A program made the translations under genes and the position numbers. A DNA stretch of 64,000 nucleotides from Atrina japonica (taxonomy: Eukaryota; Mollusca; Bivalvia; Pterioida; Pinnidae): assembly GCA_030159075.1 (NCBI GenBank), contig BROG01000135.1:486001-550000 (forward strand), given 5' to 3'. Of the stretch, positions 13,987 to 64,000 are shown one piece after another. A model generated the notes under the pieces. That model ran no database searches. It saw only the letters and a list, made by a program, of their open reading frames with translations, and was not told the origin of the DNA. Every line of letters begins with the position of its first letter. Position 1 is the first letter of the stretch.

Positions 13987-14268
13987 GAGCCGGCCTGGCT
14001 AAGTCAGTAACGCGCTCGACTCTTGATCATGAGGTCGTGAGTTCGAGACCAGCCGGCATCAGGTTGGTTTCCTGTCCTTCGAATGAGACAGTAAAAATCG
14101 AGGTCCCCTGTCGCAGTAGATGTCGGCACGTTAAAGAATACTGCTCAATGGCCGTAAGTGCCGAGCATAGGCCAATATTTGAGCCTTTCACCGGCATTTG
14201 GTGACGTCTCCATACGAGTGAAAGATTCTTGAGTGGGACGTTAAACAAAAATAAACAAACAAACATTT
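13987..14268 (+). mobile_element. tRNA-derived SINE of molluscan type
   Basis: The left end carries a pol III A box (TGGCTAAGTCAG, 13996-14007) and a B box (GAGTTCGAGACC, ending 14050), as in a tRNA. The body contains the 'atgtcggcacgttaaagaa' and 'gccgtaagtgccgagcat' phrases that I recall from widespread bivalve and gastropod SINEs. It ends in an A-rich tail with AAAC repeats near 14250. The minus-strand ORF over it is a shadow. Confidence 0.8.
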
Positions 14269-14663
14269 CAATCATGTGACCCGATGAATTGAAGTGTCCG
14301 TCACTACTCGTAAACATGCAAAACAAAATTAAAAAGATAATAGTGCTAGACTTTGTTAAAAGTCAACGACGAAATATTGTGGAAAAAAAATCAATGTTAA
14401 ATGTAGTGATTCAATGCCTCAGTCGCAAAATGTGTATGTCAATATAATATATAATCTGTATCTTTTAATTTTATAACAAGCGTAACATAAACTGTTACGG
14501 ACTGACGGACATCAGTGGGGGTTTTTTTTTGTTTTTTTTTTTTTTTTTTGCCCAACATAAAACATTTTCTAAATCCGGGACACTAAGTGCATCTTATTGT
14601 ATTTTGCAAGTGTTACATTGTTTGTTGATATTATTTCTCAGTTTTATTATTGTAATATGAAAA

Positions 14664-14711
<48 letters not shown>

Positions 14712-14746
14712 TATTATTATTATTATTATGATTATTATTGTTATTA

Positions 14747-14793
<47 letters not shown>
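14664..14793. repeat. (ATT)n microsatellite, interrupted
   Basis: About 130 bases of ATT units with a few substitutions. A poly-T stretch lies nearby at 14520-14550. Confidence 0.93.
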
Positions 14794-15239
14794 GCTTTAA
14801 ATAGATTTTATCTTTGGTATTTCATTTTGAATAAATGATAAAAACTAAAACAAACATTGATTTTATTAGATAAACGAGTTCCATCCAATATAACACATAT
14901 TATAATGGTTGTCATGTAACCCAATGAATGAAATATTATGGTCTTTCTGATGTCAAATTTTCTATATTTTATTGATTAATTTCCAATATGCTTATTATTG
15001 CGGGGAAGGGGCTATGACTTTTGTTGTGTATATCTTTCGATTTATTTAAGGGAGTTATTAACTGTTTATTGATGTTATACCACTGTAAAGCAATTATAAT
15101 CAAATTAAAAATATACGCCATTTTTGTATTTCACTTCATTTTGTCGTTCAAACATCCTATTCTAGCAATATGGCGTTCAATTACGTAGCAAAATATTTAA
15201 GACTTTGAAAAGGGGACTTTGACCCCTACCTCAACAACT

Positions 15240-15447
15240 TTTCAATTATATGGTGGCGTCAGTTTTAAATGGTCGAGAAGAGAACCGATCGGGTACGATG
15301 TACCCGGGAAATATTCACTGGCCTTACGCATGTAAACTGCAAACTTTCTCACCATAATCACTTTTGGTTCTAAAGGGGCTCGAACCTGTGCTGATAAGAA
15401 AGGAACGTTCGTGGTTCAAAGTAGGATGCTGTAACCACTCAGCCACA
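15240..15447 (-). mobile_element. SINE copy with tRNA-like head (minus strand)
   Basis: On the minus strand, 15447-15373 reads like a tRNA: A-box-like TGGCTGAGTGGTT, then B box GGTTCGAGCCC. The following body includes a CCCGGGTACAT phrase and a GCCACCAT phrase that recur at 18040-18200 (+) and 54455-54610 (+). No target duplication was identified. Confidence 0.6.
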
Positions 15448-18039
15448 AATGCATTATTGTATTGGCATACGTTCATACCACTGTTCTGACCTTACGTCAC
15501 ATACATTGACCAATGGTATAACCTTTAACTGATTCTGTTTTACAAGGAGAAACTTGATACACTTTTCCTTATTTGCATTCTGTAATATCTGATACATTAT
15601 AAAAAACATTGACTGTATAACTTATTAAGTGAAAAATGAGATAAACACAAAAGACAAACCTTACCAGAGCCCAATATCTCGAATTTATTATCAGAAAACT
15701 TGGACCGCTGTTTTCTCCTTTTAACAAACTTACACGTGATATTGTCAGTGAGAAGTTTTTGCGGACATGCATTTATAAATTACAAAACTGAGCATTTATC
15801 TAAATATCCCTCTACGTATTGACTAGATTGACGAGTTGAGACACGTAAAATGATATTACTGATATGCATAAAATATTAGATATATTTTTTGTTAACTTCA
15901 CTTCCTTGGGAAATATATTGAACATTAATCAAAGATCATATAGAAAATGTTTTTGTTAGGGTTAGGGTAGGGTTAAGATTTCATCTAAAATCTTCTACAA
16001 GTATCTGTAAATAGATTTCGATATGAAGATCTGGGACCTTCACGTTCTTCGTTATGCGCTTGACAAAGGGTCATTCACTAGGTTTTTCAAAACAATGACC
16101 CTGTACTAGAAAATTACAACGAGCGATTAACCGTGCTGTGCAAATGCAATGAGAGTTTTATATGCAAATATTTACATTGAAACGGGATCCGTAGTGTTCC
16201 GTAGTATTTCAAAAGACTTCGACAATATTTAATCGTCTGACGACTCGTCACTACATGTGAAAAACAGTTTCGAGCCTGAACTCATTCTTTTTTCAATGAT
16301 ACGTCTTATCTTAAGTTAAATTTAGCTTACATTTGCGGTCTTTTTACTCTCTCGTCATCCCGTCCGTCGTAAATCGGCCACTGTTAACTTTTACACGTTT
16401 TCGCTTTCTTTTCCAGAATCAGTGAGTCAATTTTTAACACATTTGGCAGAATGTTTAATGTTTGCGAATAAAAAAGAAGCTAGAATCACTAGTGGCCAAA
16501 AAAGGGTGCAAAAAGGACACAAAGTATTTCTTTAAAACATTTCGTCACATGAACCAATGATAAGATGACTTTAAAATTTTGTATTTTTGTATGCATGATT
16601 ACCCAGTCAATATCTACAAAGTCTGTGAAGCAAAACGATGTTTGATCTTAAACTGGACACTAGGGTGCGCTTCACATAACATTAGGTATATTTTATATAA
16701 CTAGCTTATTAACTACAAGTATATTGCTTTTTGCACATGGAAAATGGTCAAGGTCGTGGGTCAAATTTCAAGGTTACAGGCACGAAAGTAAATATGAAAT
16801 ATAATTTTGTTTGTCCATGTTTAGATGTTTTGACTTCCCAATAACCAATGGACATATTTTAACCAAACTGGGTAACCCAGTCAAGTCGCATGGAATTTGA
16901 GAATAAAAAGGGCCAAGGTTTCAGATCTTATAGAGGCTCCATACGAAATGAATCGATTATCAGATTTCTTTCAAATTTGGTATGCTTCAAACGACGTAGT
17001 TTTTGTTACATAAGACTAATTTATTTTTGTATACAAATATATGGCTATATGTTATGAAGTACCATAGGGTCATTGTGACAAAGGTTCAAATTTTTAATAA
17101 ATTTTTATACATTTTAGTTTCTTTTCAAGGTACCAAAGAAACAATTTCAACAAACTTTGAAAGAAATATGCCTATATGAAGCTACCTAATGTTTGCAAAT
17201 GAAAAGGCACCATGACCCAAAGGGGCTACGAAATAGGGGAACATGTTTGTACATCTTTAACAAATCTTCTCATGAACAAATTAACAGTTTATTCTCACTG
17301 TAATCCCGTTTCAATCAAGTTCTTTAAGGCCAAAACATAAAGGCACCTTGGAAATGTGTATTCAGAGTGTTAAATATGGGGACATTAAAAGATCGTAAAT
17401 ATATCTAAAACGCACGATGCAAATAATGAATGAAAAGGGACAATGTACAATAAATAGACCGAATAAAATCACATAGAGTGAACCAACCTTCAAACTGGTG
17501 GATAATTAATGCCCGACATTGTTCGAAATGCATATATAAATTTGACAGCCGGTAAAACGAAATGAGGGATGTATCATGCACTTACCAGAATGATGAATGT
17601 AATACGTGCTCGTACATCTTTAAAAGGTTCATGACCTGAACGACAGGGGTTAAGTAGGCTTAAAATAGTCTTTCTTTCTGGGTTTATCAATCAACCAATC
17701 ATTTAATCGAAGTATTCCCGAAAATAAATCGATTATATCAAATATAATATTTTCAGATGTATAAATGTTTATAATATGTTTCTAATTCACTAATTTCTAA
17801 TTTGAAATACATATGTATACTGTAATTCACTTATTCATGCATTCGCTTTATTCGGATACATTTTCAAATACATAATATACCGATTCCAAACCTGTGCCAG
17901 TTTTAATTGTGCGAGTGGTAAGTTCTTATATTGACCATGTATATAAATATCATATTGCTGGATCAATCAGTTATCATTTGTACATTAAAAATGCTGCTCG
18001 CAATGAATGCTGTCTTTTTGTGAAACTGAAATATTTCGA

Positions 18040-18200
18040 TATATACTTAGAGCGGGTTAGACTCGAACCTTAGCTGATTTTCTGAGAAAATTTACTAGTG
18101 GCCTTCCCGGGTACATTGTAACCGGGTTCTCGTTTCCGCCACTAGAAATTGTGTGCCACCACATGACCGAACAATTGTTGAAAGTGGCGTATTCGACATT
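18040..18200 (+). repeat. Copy of the CCCGGGTACAT SINE body
   Basis: Aligns by eye with the minus strand of 15240-15370: 'cccgggtacattgtaacc', then a pyrimidine-rich stretch, then GCCACCACATGAC. Confidence 0.55.
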
Positions 18201-18796
18201 CAAAACGAGTTCTGTAACATTCGTAAACACTAACTGTTCTACAAATTTTCGCTAGATATTTGAATTAGCGAATAGTTCCCTTTACGAATATGTACCGATT
18301 ATTATATATCTTGAGATTTAAATTGATTTAGAGTTCAGTAAAAATAGATAAATATCAGGTAAGTGTCATTGACCACTTTAGGTAAACATTATACTTCACA
18401 TTTAAATTGACTAGGGACTCGCAGCAGGTGTTTCTTGTCGACAGGGGATACTTTCTCCTCCGCGGCACGAGGAGATCCCATATTTGGATTGTCCGTGCTT
18501 GTTCAGTATTCGCAAGGTTTGTATTTTGTTTCTTAGACCACCAGGCGGTTTATACATTGTTATATATGTTTATATATTTGTTAGAAGTCGCATATACCCT
18601 TCTTTGTCTGATTCTCTTTGAAGATCACTGCAAAGGAATTACTCAGAAGAGCAATTAAAAATTTGCAATACTAAAAAAGATCAATTATTAGTCTTTGAAA
18701 AAACAAACAACAAATGAATTATACAACAAAATATATGTTGAACTGTTTAATTATTGCAAAAAAATAACATTTAAGTTAAAAATGCAAAAACAAAAT

Positions 18797-18840
18797 GCTC
18801 AGGACGATAGCTTCAGTCAATAAGACTTCATCAGTTGAAC
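18797..18840 (-). ncRNA. Decayed hammerhead ribozyme, same family as 40755-40800
   Basis: On the minus strand: CTGATGA, a perfect 4-bp stem II (AGTC/GACT) with a five-base loop, then GAAG in place of the essential GAAA, a damaged stem III, and GTC. Stem I retains partial pairing with the same sequence as the 40.8 kb copy. The lost core A predicts little or no cleavage. Confidence 0.55.
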
Positions 18841-19527
18841 TCGAATTTAGAACAGATGTCGAGTTCCGAAACAGAATGTGGTATCATGCAATGTCAAAAA
18901 TAACATATATGTATTCCCTAAACCGTCTACGAGTAACCACTGCAATAAGGTGATTATCGTAGATTTAAAGAAGTTTACCTATGTATATCCCTCAGAAGTA
19001 GATAAATAAATTTGCAAACTTCGTTCCGCATTTTATCACTCCATTACATTTACGGTACAAATTGTAACAACGGTTCATTGCTTTCTATTTTATTTAAATC
19101 TTTACATGTGGACCCAGATTCTTTTCTACCTTTTTCCATATTCTAGTAAATATCACAAATTGCTCTTAAAATTTACATATCCCATTATAAGACTCGAGAC
19201 GATCTGTTACATGCTATTTATAGAGTTAGATTACGTCATCTATCGGTCAGACTACATTATTGCGTTTTGGCTTAACGTCTATTTTCAAGTCCTTGCTGAT
19301 TTGTGTTGCCTGGATAATTTATTGTTTGTTTACGAGAGGATAATGACAGGTCCCTCATTAATCAAGTTCCTGTCCTCTATATTGCTAGAAATGGACGTAG
19401 TCCATAATTTCTTGCTCTCTCGTTCGCCGACAATACGCATTTGTCGTATGCATTTTTGCCCCAGGGACTTACAAGCACAAAAGAGCTGACGCAAATCTCA
19501 TAGCAATCCCCTTTCAATTGACCGAAA

Positions 19528-31139
<11,612 letters not shown>

Positions 31140-31162
31140 GTGTATCATGAGACAGGTGAGCA

Positions 31163-31165
<3 letters not shown>

Positions 31166-31248
<83 letters not shown>
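31166..31248. repeat. (TA)n just after the gene B exon 9 donor
   Basis: Pure TA beginning 10 bases after the splice donor. Confidence 0.95.
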
Positions 31249-31253
<5 letters not shown>

Positions 31254-31827
31254 ACATCCATATTGACAATAAATGCACTCAAGCGTTCATTCGGTATATT
31301 TACATATTATAGTTTTAAAATTGAATAACTAATTATTGGAATCGAATATCTCGCCTTATACGTGAATGGTCTCAGTATAATGGAACAGCAAAGTTAAAGA
31401 CAGAACAGGAAAGCGATTTTTAATGAAATATATTTGTGTGCTGCGTTATGTTATGAATGAAGCTGCATTATTGTGTGACGTCATATGAGGAACTTTATTT
31501 AAAGCCGATATGAACGCCGTCTAGATTAACACTGTCTTTGGCAGACTGCTGAGGGATGACCTGTGTGTCTCCGCTTCAATAATTTACCTTGTAAATTTCG
31601 TTTTCATTTTGAATTCGACCACTTACCTAAGGACGAATACGGCAAAAACTGAACAGGAACTAAAATTTCAAGGTATATAGGATCTTCCCTTAGTTATCTC
31701 CTCCTACATTATAATACAGTATCACTGTGTTACTTTATAAGATTTATTTATAATCAAAATATATTTGTCTGTGACTATTCATGATTTTTAATAATGTTGT
31801 ATTTCTCTTTCTTTCTTTCTTTTACAG

Positions 31828-31990
31828 AGACTGAGTGGTTCCAAGAATGTGTGACGCAGGCTCAGACAACATAAATATGAAGAACGGAAAACAACATCAA
31901 CTGAAATACCTATGTTAATATATTTTGCATACATCTATATACATAATATCTTATATGTCACTGAAGCAATAAAATATATTCCTTGTTCAG
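31828..31990 (+). other. Gene B 3' UTR exon with poly(A) signal
   Basis: A strong CTTTCTTTCTTTTACAG acceptor precedes 31828, matching the donor at 31155. AATAAA lies at 31968-31973. The 31990 end is an estimate of the cleavage site. Intron 31156-31827 contains a (TA)n tract at 31166-31248, partly near its donor. Confidence 0.6.
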
Positions 31991-32753
31991 GATCAGCGTT
32001 ATGATTCTTATTGTCGTGGTTGTCGTTATTATTATTATCGATGTCATCATCATTATCATTATTATTATTATTTAGTGTTATTGTCATAATGTCAAATTGT
32101 ACATACATTGTAGTTGTTCCTCTAATTTTGTAAAACATTGTTACAATATATTTTTATTTATAAATAGTTGACCAAAAACTTGTGACAAATAGCAGGCATT
32201 TTGATAAAGTCACACATTTTGTGAATGAATTTTCCCTATGTTTTCCGTAGATAATTAATTCTTATAAAATACATTACTGTATTACAAATAAAAAGAGACT
32301 AATGTCTAAAATTAAATTCTAAAACATACATGGGCTAACTGTCTGAATACAAAAACCGAAAATGCCAAAAAATCAATAGAAGTAATTAAAACGTTTGTCA
32401 GTCGATATGATTCTGTATGCTTCTGTCAATTTTTCCTAGGTGAGCAGAATGACCCTTGGTAACCTTTATAAGGTTAGGTGATCATTTGTAGCGGTCGGAA
32501 TGCAAATTGACAATCACGTGACATTTAAGATAATACTCTAAATCGACATCTCGATTACAACAATCACTGTACGCTTCAGAATAGTCAGAGCATTTGTATA
32601 AAACTTAAGTGCATTTCTAAATTGTAGCAAATTGTCAATATCTGTGCATGCCAACACAATAATTAAGAATTTTTTTAAGTCTGAGTTATACTCAAATTGT
32701 CTTGCTAAGCCATATTTCAAGATTTCACAAACTCTTTAAGATTTTGGAGTTAA

Positions 32754-33489
32754 AGGGACATTAGCTGTGCTTACCGAAATGTATCATTTTGATTTGTTCT
32801 ACTGCGAACTAGACAGATTTCCATAGAATATTTACGACGGGTGTGGCATGCCAACAGAGGATGATGACTCCCTCCGGACACCTCGTTCTATACCGTTTGT
32901 GATTCGTCGTGGTTGTTCATGTTGAAACCGTCGTATATCTTGTTGTGATCTTCTCACTGAACTTGAGCATTTCACAGAACTTGGCATTTTTGCCTGGTTT
33001 GACCATTTCACCGAACCAGAAGGGTTTCCATTGGACATATGCGACGGGTGTGGCATGCCAGCAGGGGACGCTGACTAATTCCGGACACCTAGCCCTATTC
33101 CGTTTAGGATTCGCAATTGTTCTTCATGTTGAGGCCAATTGCAATCTAATTCGCCGTGTTCGATTTTACCTGAGTTTCAATTATCAGTTGATACTTCATG
33201 TTTACCTTTACTACTTGTGCTTGCTATATAATAACATTAAAGAGTTATACATAGGCGTACAAGTCTTATATCCATATATATTTGTGAAAATAATGTCAGT
33301 TCCAGCCTATTATTCATAAACAAATAGTAAGTTTTAGTTAAAGAATTGCAATAGAAAAATGCCAAATATGAATTTCTCAAACAATTTTCACAAAATATAT
33401 AGAAATGAAAGAATTTTATGCCTCTCTCTCTCATTGCATATCAATATAATTAGTAAAAAGGATCTGCGAAAAACACAGCTAATGTCTCT
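32754..33489. mobile_element. 736-bp nonautonomous DNA transposon with TTAA target duplication
   Basis: Left end AGGGACATTAGCTGTG and right end CACAGCTAATGTCTCT are inverted repeats with one mismatch in 16. Both are flanked by TTAA (32750-32753 and 33490-33493), the target preference of piggyBac- and Kolobok-type elements. Inside, a block starting GACGGGTGTGGCATGCCA occurs twice (about 32835 and 33046), about 210 bp apart. I see no transposase; the ORFs at 32832-33056 (-) and 32909-33319 are short and unconvincing. A related right end lies at about 40410-40555. Confidence 0.72.
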
Positions 33490-34692
33490 TTAAATATTTT
33501 TGTTGCTGTATGATGTCAGGCCCTGATGATGTTTTGTCTATGATTTATATTGCCTTGGCGATGTAATAAGGAACAGAATAATTAAAATATGAAACTGTTA
33601 AGCAATTGATATGACGTTTATTCAAAATAATTACAATAATTTACAATATATACATATATATTTGTGTTAACAACATAAGTTAAGTAAAACACTTGAAACT
33701 CGATGCATTCAATACTGCGTTTAAACATTACAATATATTTCAATTATTCTTCTTACAAAAATATTGACAATACTAGAGCTACCCCCAGTAAAATAGCAAC
33801 GGAATCACATAGAGAGGGTGTGCGAGAGAGATTATTGCAGAATGTATACCTTTTTAATATTTTGCATATGAAAACACTCAAGGACATAAAAAACCCAAGT
33901 ATGTAAAACAAGTGTAATATATATATATATATATATATTAAATTTACAATTATTTCCTGATCTTGAACCCTGCTCTATATTTCAAATGCATTTACTGCAC
34001 TAATATATATAACCAATCCAAAATAAAGTTCTAATACGACATTTTTACAGAGAGTCAAGTATAACACATCCAGAATTGTTTAAGAAATAAAGCTCTAGGG
34101 AAGAATCGTTGATTGGTTTTTCATATGAATATAGGCTTTAATATATCACGTGAGCCTATTTTATAAAACTGTAAATATATTTACAATTGTTCAATAAAAT
34201 GGGCTACATTGTCACAGTTACTTATTATACAGATTGTTTTCAATAAGCATTATTATGAGAGTTATCCCCCTTGGGGGAGGTCAATTTGGCAAGTTTTCTT
34301 TTTTGATCTATCAAATTTGATAAGGAAGTATTAGTAAAAAGGACATCTGAATGTTCATCAAAATTAATTGTATAGATTCTTATACATTAGATTAATCAAG
34401 ACCTGCAATAAATGAGTCTAAATCGGTTTTTTTTTTCAAACTATTCACATACATGAAAAATTCATTAAATTTGGTTGATTTTGTTAAAGAAAATGTATAT
34501 ATTGCCACAAAGTATGGACGCCAAACGGAAAATAACTCTGGTAAAAATACTTCTTATTAACACCCATCTATTCTGATTTCATTGTGTGAATATATGCCGC
34601 AGTTAAAAGAAAAGAATGTTTGTATAAAACACTTGCCATCCAAATTTATTTAAGGACTTTATTTACGGTTAAAAGACGGTTTTGGTCAACTA

Positions 34693-34812
34693 AAACAAAT
34701 ATAAAAAATCTCAGATACCAAAGTATAAATCAATAGAATGTCCAGGACATAGATACAAATCCGGCAAAAATGGACAAACACGGACCTCTGGAAACCAAGA
34801 GGTGGGATCAGT
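34693..34812 (-). repeat. Retroelement 3' tail, minus strand
   Basis: Complement of the tail: 'ctcagataccaaagtataaa' through 'ggaaaccaagaggtgggatc'. Close to the other copies in sequence. Confidence 0.8.
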
Positions 34813-35728
34813 GGTTGCAATTATTTATTTATATCGAAGAAAGCATCACGTTTTACTACTGGTTAGAAATCAATTACTATGATTTAAACTTGTAAAGTAG
34901 CTAATGTTTAACAACAGATACACAATGTTTTAATTCAAATGGGCCAAAATATATGTTTTATATACATTATATACATACATATATTTTGAAAAACAAATAA
35001 TACAACATACGTTCTTCTATATCACTGTTAATACTCTTGTACATATCACATTTTATTTAATTAGGACAGTTGTTGAATTACACAGTAAATTTAATACAAA
35101 AATCATAGTTATGCAGAAACAAAACTAAAAAAAAATCTGAATAAAGAAAATGTCCAAAAGGAATGCAGAAAATGGTATTTTATATATGTTAGATTCTATC
35201 AGATCAGCTGGAATTTTTAACAAATGAATGGTATTGAATAAAAAAGTGGTATGAAAACGGTCAAATAATCCACATCTTGACTGAGCCAAAAATTGGTAAT
35301 CAATGTATACAGATATAAATCTTATAGTTTGAAGTGTTCATAATTTATACAAAGATACTATCTAAACGAAATCTCATTTTAGTACAAATAAGCCGCAGAT
35401 GCTAAAAACCAGTAATTGTATTTTCTTGGGTACTCAAACGGTCAACCAGCAGTGGTAATAACCCTTTGAAACGTTTAATAGACCAGTTATTGAAAGTATA
35501 AATGAACTTTTATTCAGGTATGGATCCAAAAGCAAGTTTAGCGTATTCAACTATCTTTTTAGTGGGTGCTAAATGACGAACTTCACCAAAATGACATTTG
35601 CCATTTTCATTTTAAATTCAACGAGGGTCTATAGGATTTTGTAACATTTGTTCTCGTCTTTGGTTATTTTTTCTGGATACGGTTTTAACAGTTTTAAAAC
35701 GTCAATTTGTATATTTATCAATATATAT

Positions 35729-35860
<132 letters not shown>

Positions 35861-35920
35861 TCATGTTGAATTTACCCTACATATATAACTATAATACTCG
35901 CTTAAATCGGTCGCATACAT

Positions 35921-35926
35921 TTTATT
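35921..35926 (-). terminator. Candidate poly(A) signal of gene C
   Basis: TTTATT on +, AATAAA on the minus strand, about 340 nt after the gene C stop codon. It is the first canonical hexamer I noticed downstream. Confidence 0.4.
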
Positions 35927-36265
35927 ATAAATTGTACAATAAATAAGTTAAACATAACACATTTCACCGGCATTATGAAGCATGATATTATTTCTCTGTT
36001 TCAATCCGAAGACACAGAGGAATAATGACTTATATGGCAATTTGTCCTGTGTTTCCTAACAAATTCCCCTGTGCCAGTGTCAATATATAACCAGTAGACA
36101 TACTCCTCTGTATATAATGCAACGTTAGGGACTTTGTATTTTGATACTTTCCCCCTTAACACTCTATATGTATACAAAAACTGAATCGTTAAACCGGACC
36201 AATCAGGCTGTTATCAATGACAATGCCATCAAATGGATCATACATAAAATTCTAATAACATGAGA

Positions 36266-63009
<26,744 letters not shown>

Positions 63010-63054
63010 TTTACAAACGTAAAATCAAGCGAGCCGTCAAGGTAGAAAACATGT

Positions 63055-63127
63055 AATATAAAAGGTTGCACGCTGCCTATGAAATCGACACGTTACCTGT
63101 CAGTTACCTGTCAATTTATGATGTCAC
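63055..63127 (-). promoter_or_regulatory. Candidate gene C promoter: TATA-like site and tandem 11-mers
   Basis: An AT-rich TATAAAAGG (read on +) at 63057-63065 lies about 50 bases upstream of the gene C start; its complement is a weaker TATA in gene orientation. Further upstream the 11-mer GTTACCTGTCA is repeated head-to-tail (63092-63102 and 63103-63113), followed by TGATGTCAC (63119-63127), close to a CRE/bZIP site. Inferred from position only. Confidence 0.35.
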
Positions 63128-64000
63128 GGCCTTTTATCTTCCTCGACGTAAAATACTAATATGTCCTCACTTAACATGACGCAGAGAGAATAACGACAGT
63201 AATGGGGTATGTGTTACAATTGTGACGAATATTATGGGAAAAATCAAGTTCTTTTTGGTCACTTGGGGCAAGATCTTTTAGTATGTCTTATCCGTTAAGA
63301 TCTTTCTAACGTATAAAACGTTAAGTCGGTTTTAATTTCAAAACAAGGATCCGCTGGAATTGACAGAATCAAGTTAAACGGCAATATCATTTACGTTAAT
63401 TTTACAAAGAATAAAACTCAGTCTTCCTGTTAATTAATTTATTATCATCTATTTAATAGTCTGTTTATTTATGACTGTTACACAAAAATATCAGTGCATT
63501 TAGCTATTATTACTGAGTGAACTAAACACAGTTCTTTCAGCAGTTATCTCTCCTCATTTTGTTTATCGACTCGTAGCTTGCACCAATATTTCCAATGTCT
63601 CCGTATTTGAAAAGCTGACTTATTTACGATTTCATATCGACACGGATTGACATATGAGAAGTTTAACCACTTAGATATAAAATGTCCGTTTTCAAGTTTA
63701 ATATGGGATTCAACGACGGTAGAGTTTTGGCATTCTGCCGTTTACACTGCAACATATACTCTCGATCATTGTCTGATTTATAGTTCAAACATCATATTTA
63801 AAACCCCAAAACGTCTCGGCTTGACTGTTGTTTGATTTAGGTGTAAGACATCATATCAGATGCACTTGACAGCAATAGAGTTATTGATATATATCGGCAT
63901 TGCTTTTTCCAGTAGTCATTTGTGACGTATTCCAGTTTTAACAACACTATTTAGAACGTGTCCTTATTCAAATTATTAAATTTAAAACCATTTAAGATTT
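63128..64000. other. Upstream of gene C
   Basis: No gene, RNA or recognisable repeat was found. The ORF at 63647-63835 is short and featureless. Confidence 0.5.

Noticed and set aside
13987..14060. Functional tRNA gene
   Set aside because: A and B boxes are present, but the acceptor stem and the rest of the cloverleaf do not close, and a SINE body follows.
19106..19489. 127-aa hydrophobic open frame just upstream of gene B
   Set aside because: Aromatic- and Leu-rich as expected from T-rich DNA, with no domain and no initiation context; more likely promoter or intergenic sequence.
33522..33545. CTGATGA on + near 33.5 kb
   Set aside because: No GAAA or GTC at suitable spacing follows.

Overview
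This is an animal nuclear window, AT-rich and full of long (TA)n, (TG)n, (TC)n and (ATT)n tracts. tRNA-derived SINEs of the molluscan type and many 5'-truncated copies of one retroelement point to a marine bivalve; a pearl-oyster-like species is my guess, not something the sequence proves. Coding is sparse. Almost all of it lies in short exons that have to be assembled by reading splice sites.

Three secreted-protein genes can be assembled, two of them in full. Gene A (+) is only partly visible: a short exon ending at 6242 joins a large exon at 7687-8698. It encodes an eight-cysteine module followed by a basic, Gln/Pro-rich tail. Gene B (+, 19528-31139, nine coding exons, 170 aa) encodes a signal peptide, a Ser/Gly/Met-rich middle and the same eight-cysteine module. 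Gene C (-, 63009 down to 36266, six coding exons, 408 aa) encodes a signal peptide, a low-complexity middle with a poly-Ala block and about 90 C-terminal residues rich in Gly, Leu and Met. Its composition is that of silk-like molluscan shell-framework proteins. B and C converge. Both are built from 18-60 nt exons that start and end in phase 1. A and B share a phase-2 intron at the same place in the Cys module. I infer a small cluster of extracellular-matrix genes, probably for shell or a similar secretion.

Layout: 1 to about 6150 is a strange A- and C-rich, G-poor block in which nothing ordinary can be read and which ends at the first readable exon of gene A. 8700-19500 is intergenic, with a MITE, SINEs and microsatellites. 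19.5-32 kb is gene B, with two reverse-transcriptase relics in its introns. 32-36 kb is the convergent intergenic space, with a TTAA-flanked transposon. 36-63 kb is gene C, whose two large introns hold hammerhead ribozymes, a foldback hairpin, a 30-bp minisatellite, a 310-bp repeat family, a Tc1-like transposase relic and more retroelement tails.

The observations I rate highest are two hammerhead self-cleaving ribozymes with intact catalytic cores (42128-42171 + and 40755-40800 -, the second in the sense strand of a gene C intron), the strand-asymmetric block at the left edge, and the modular phase-1 microexon design of genes B and C.
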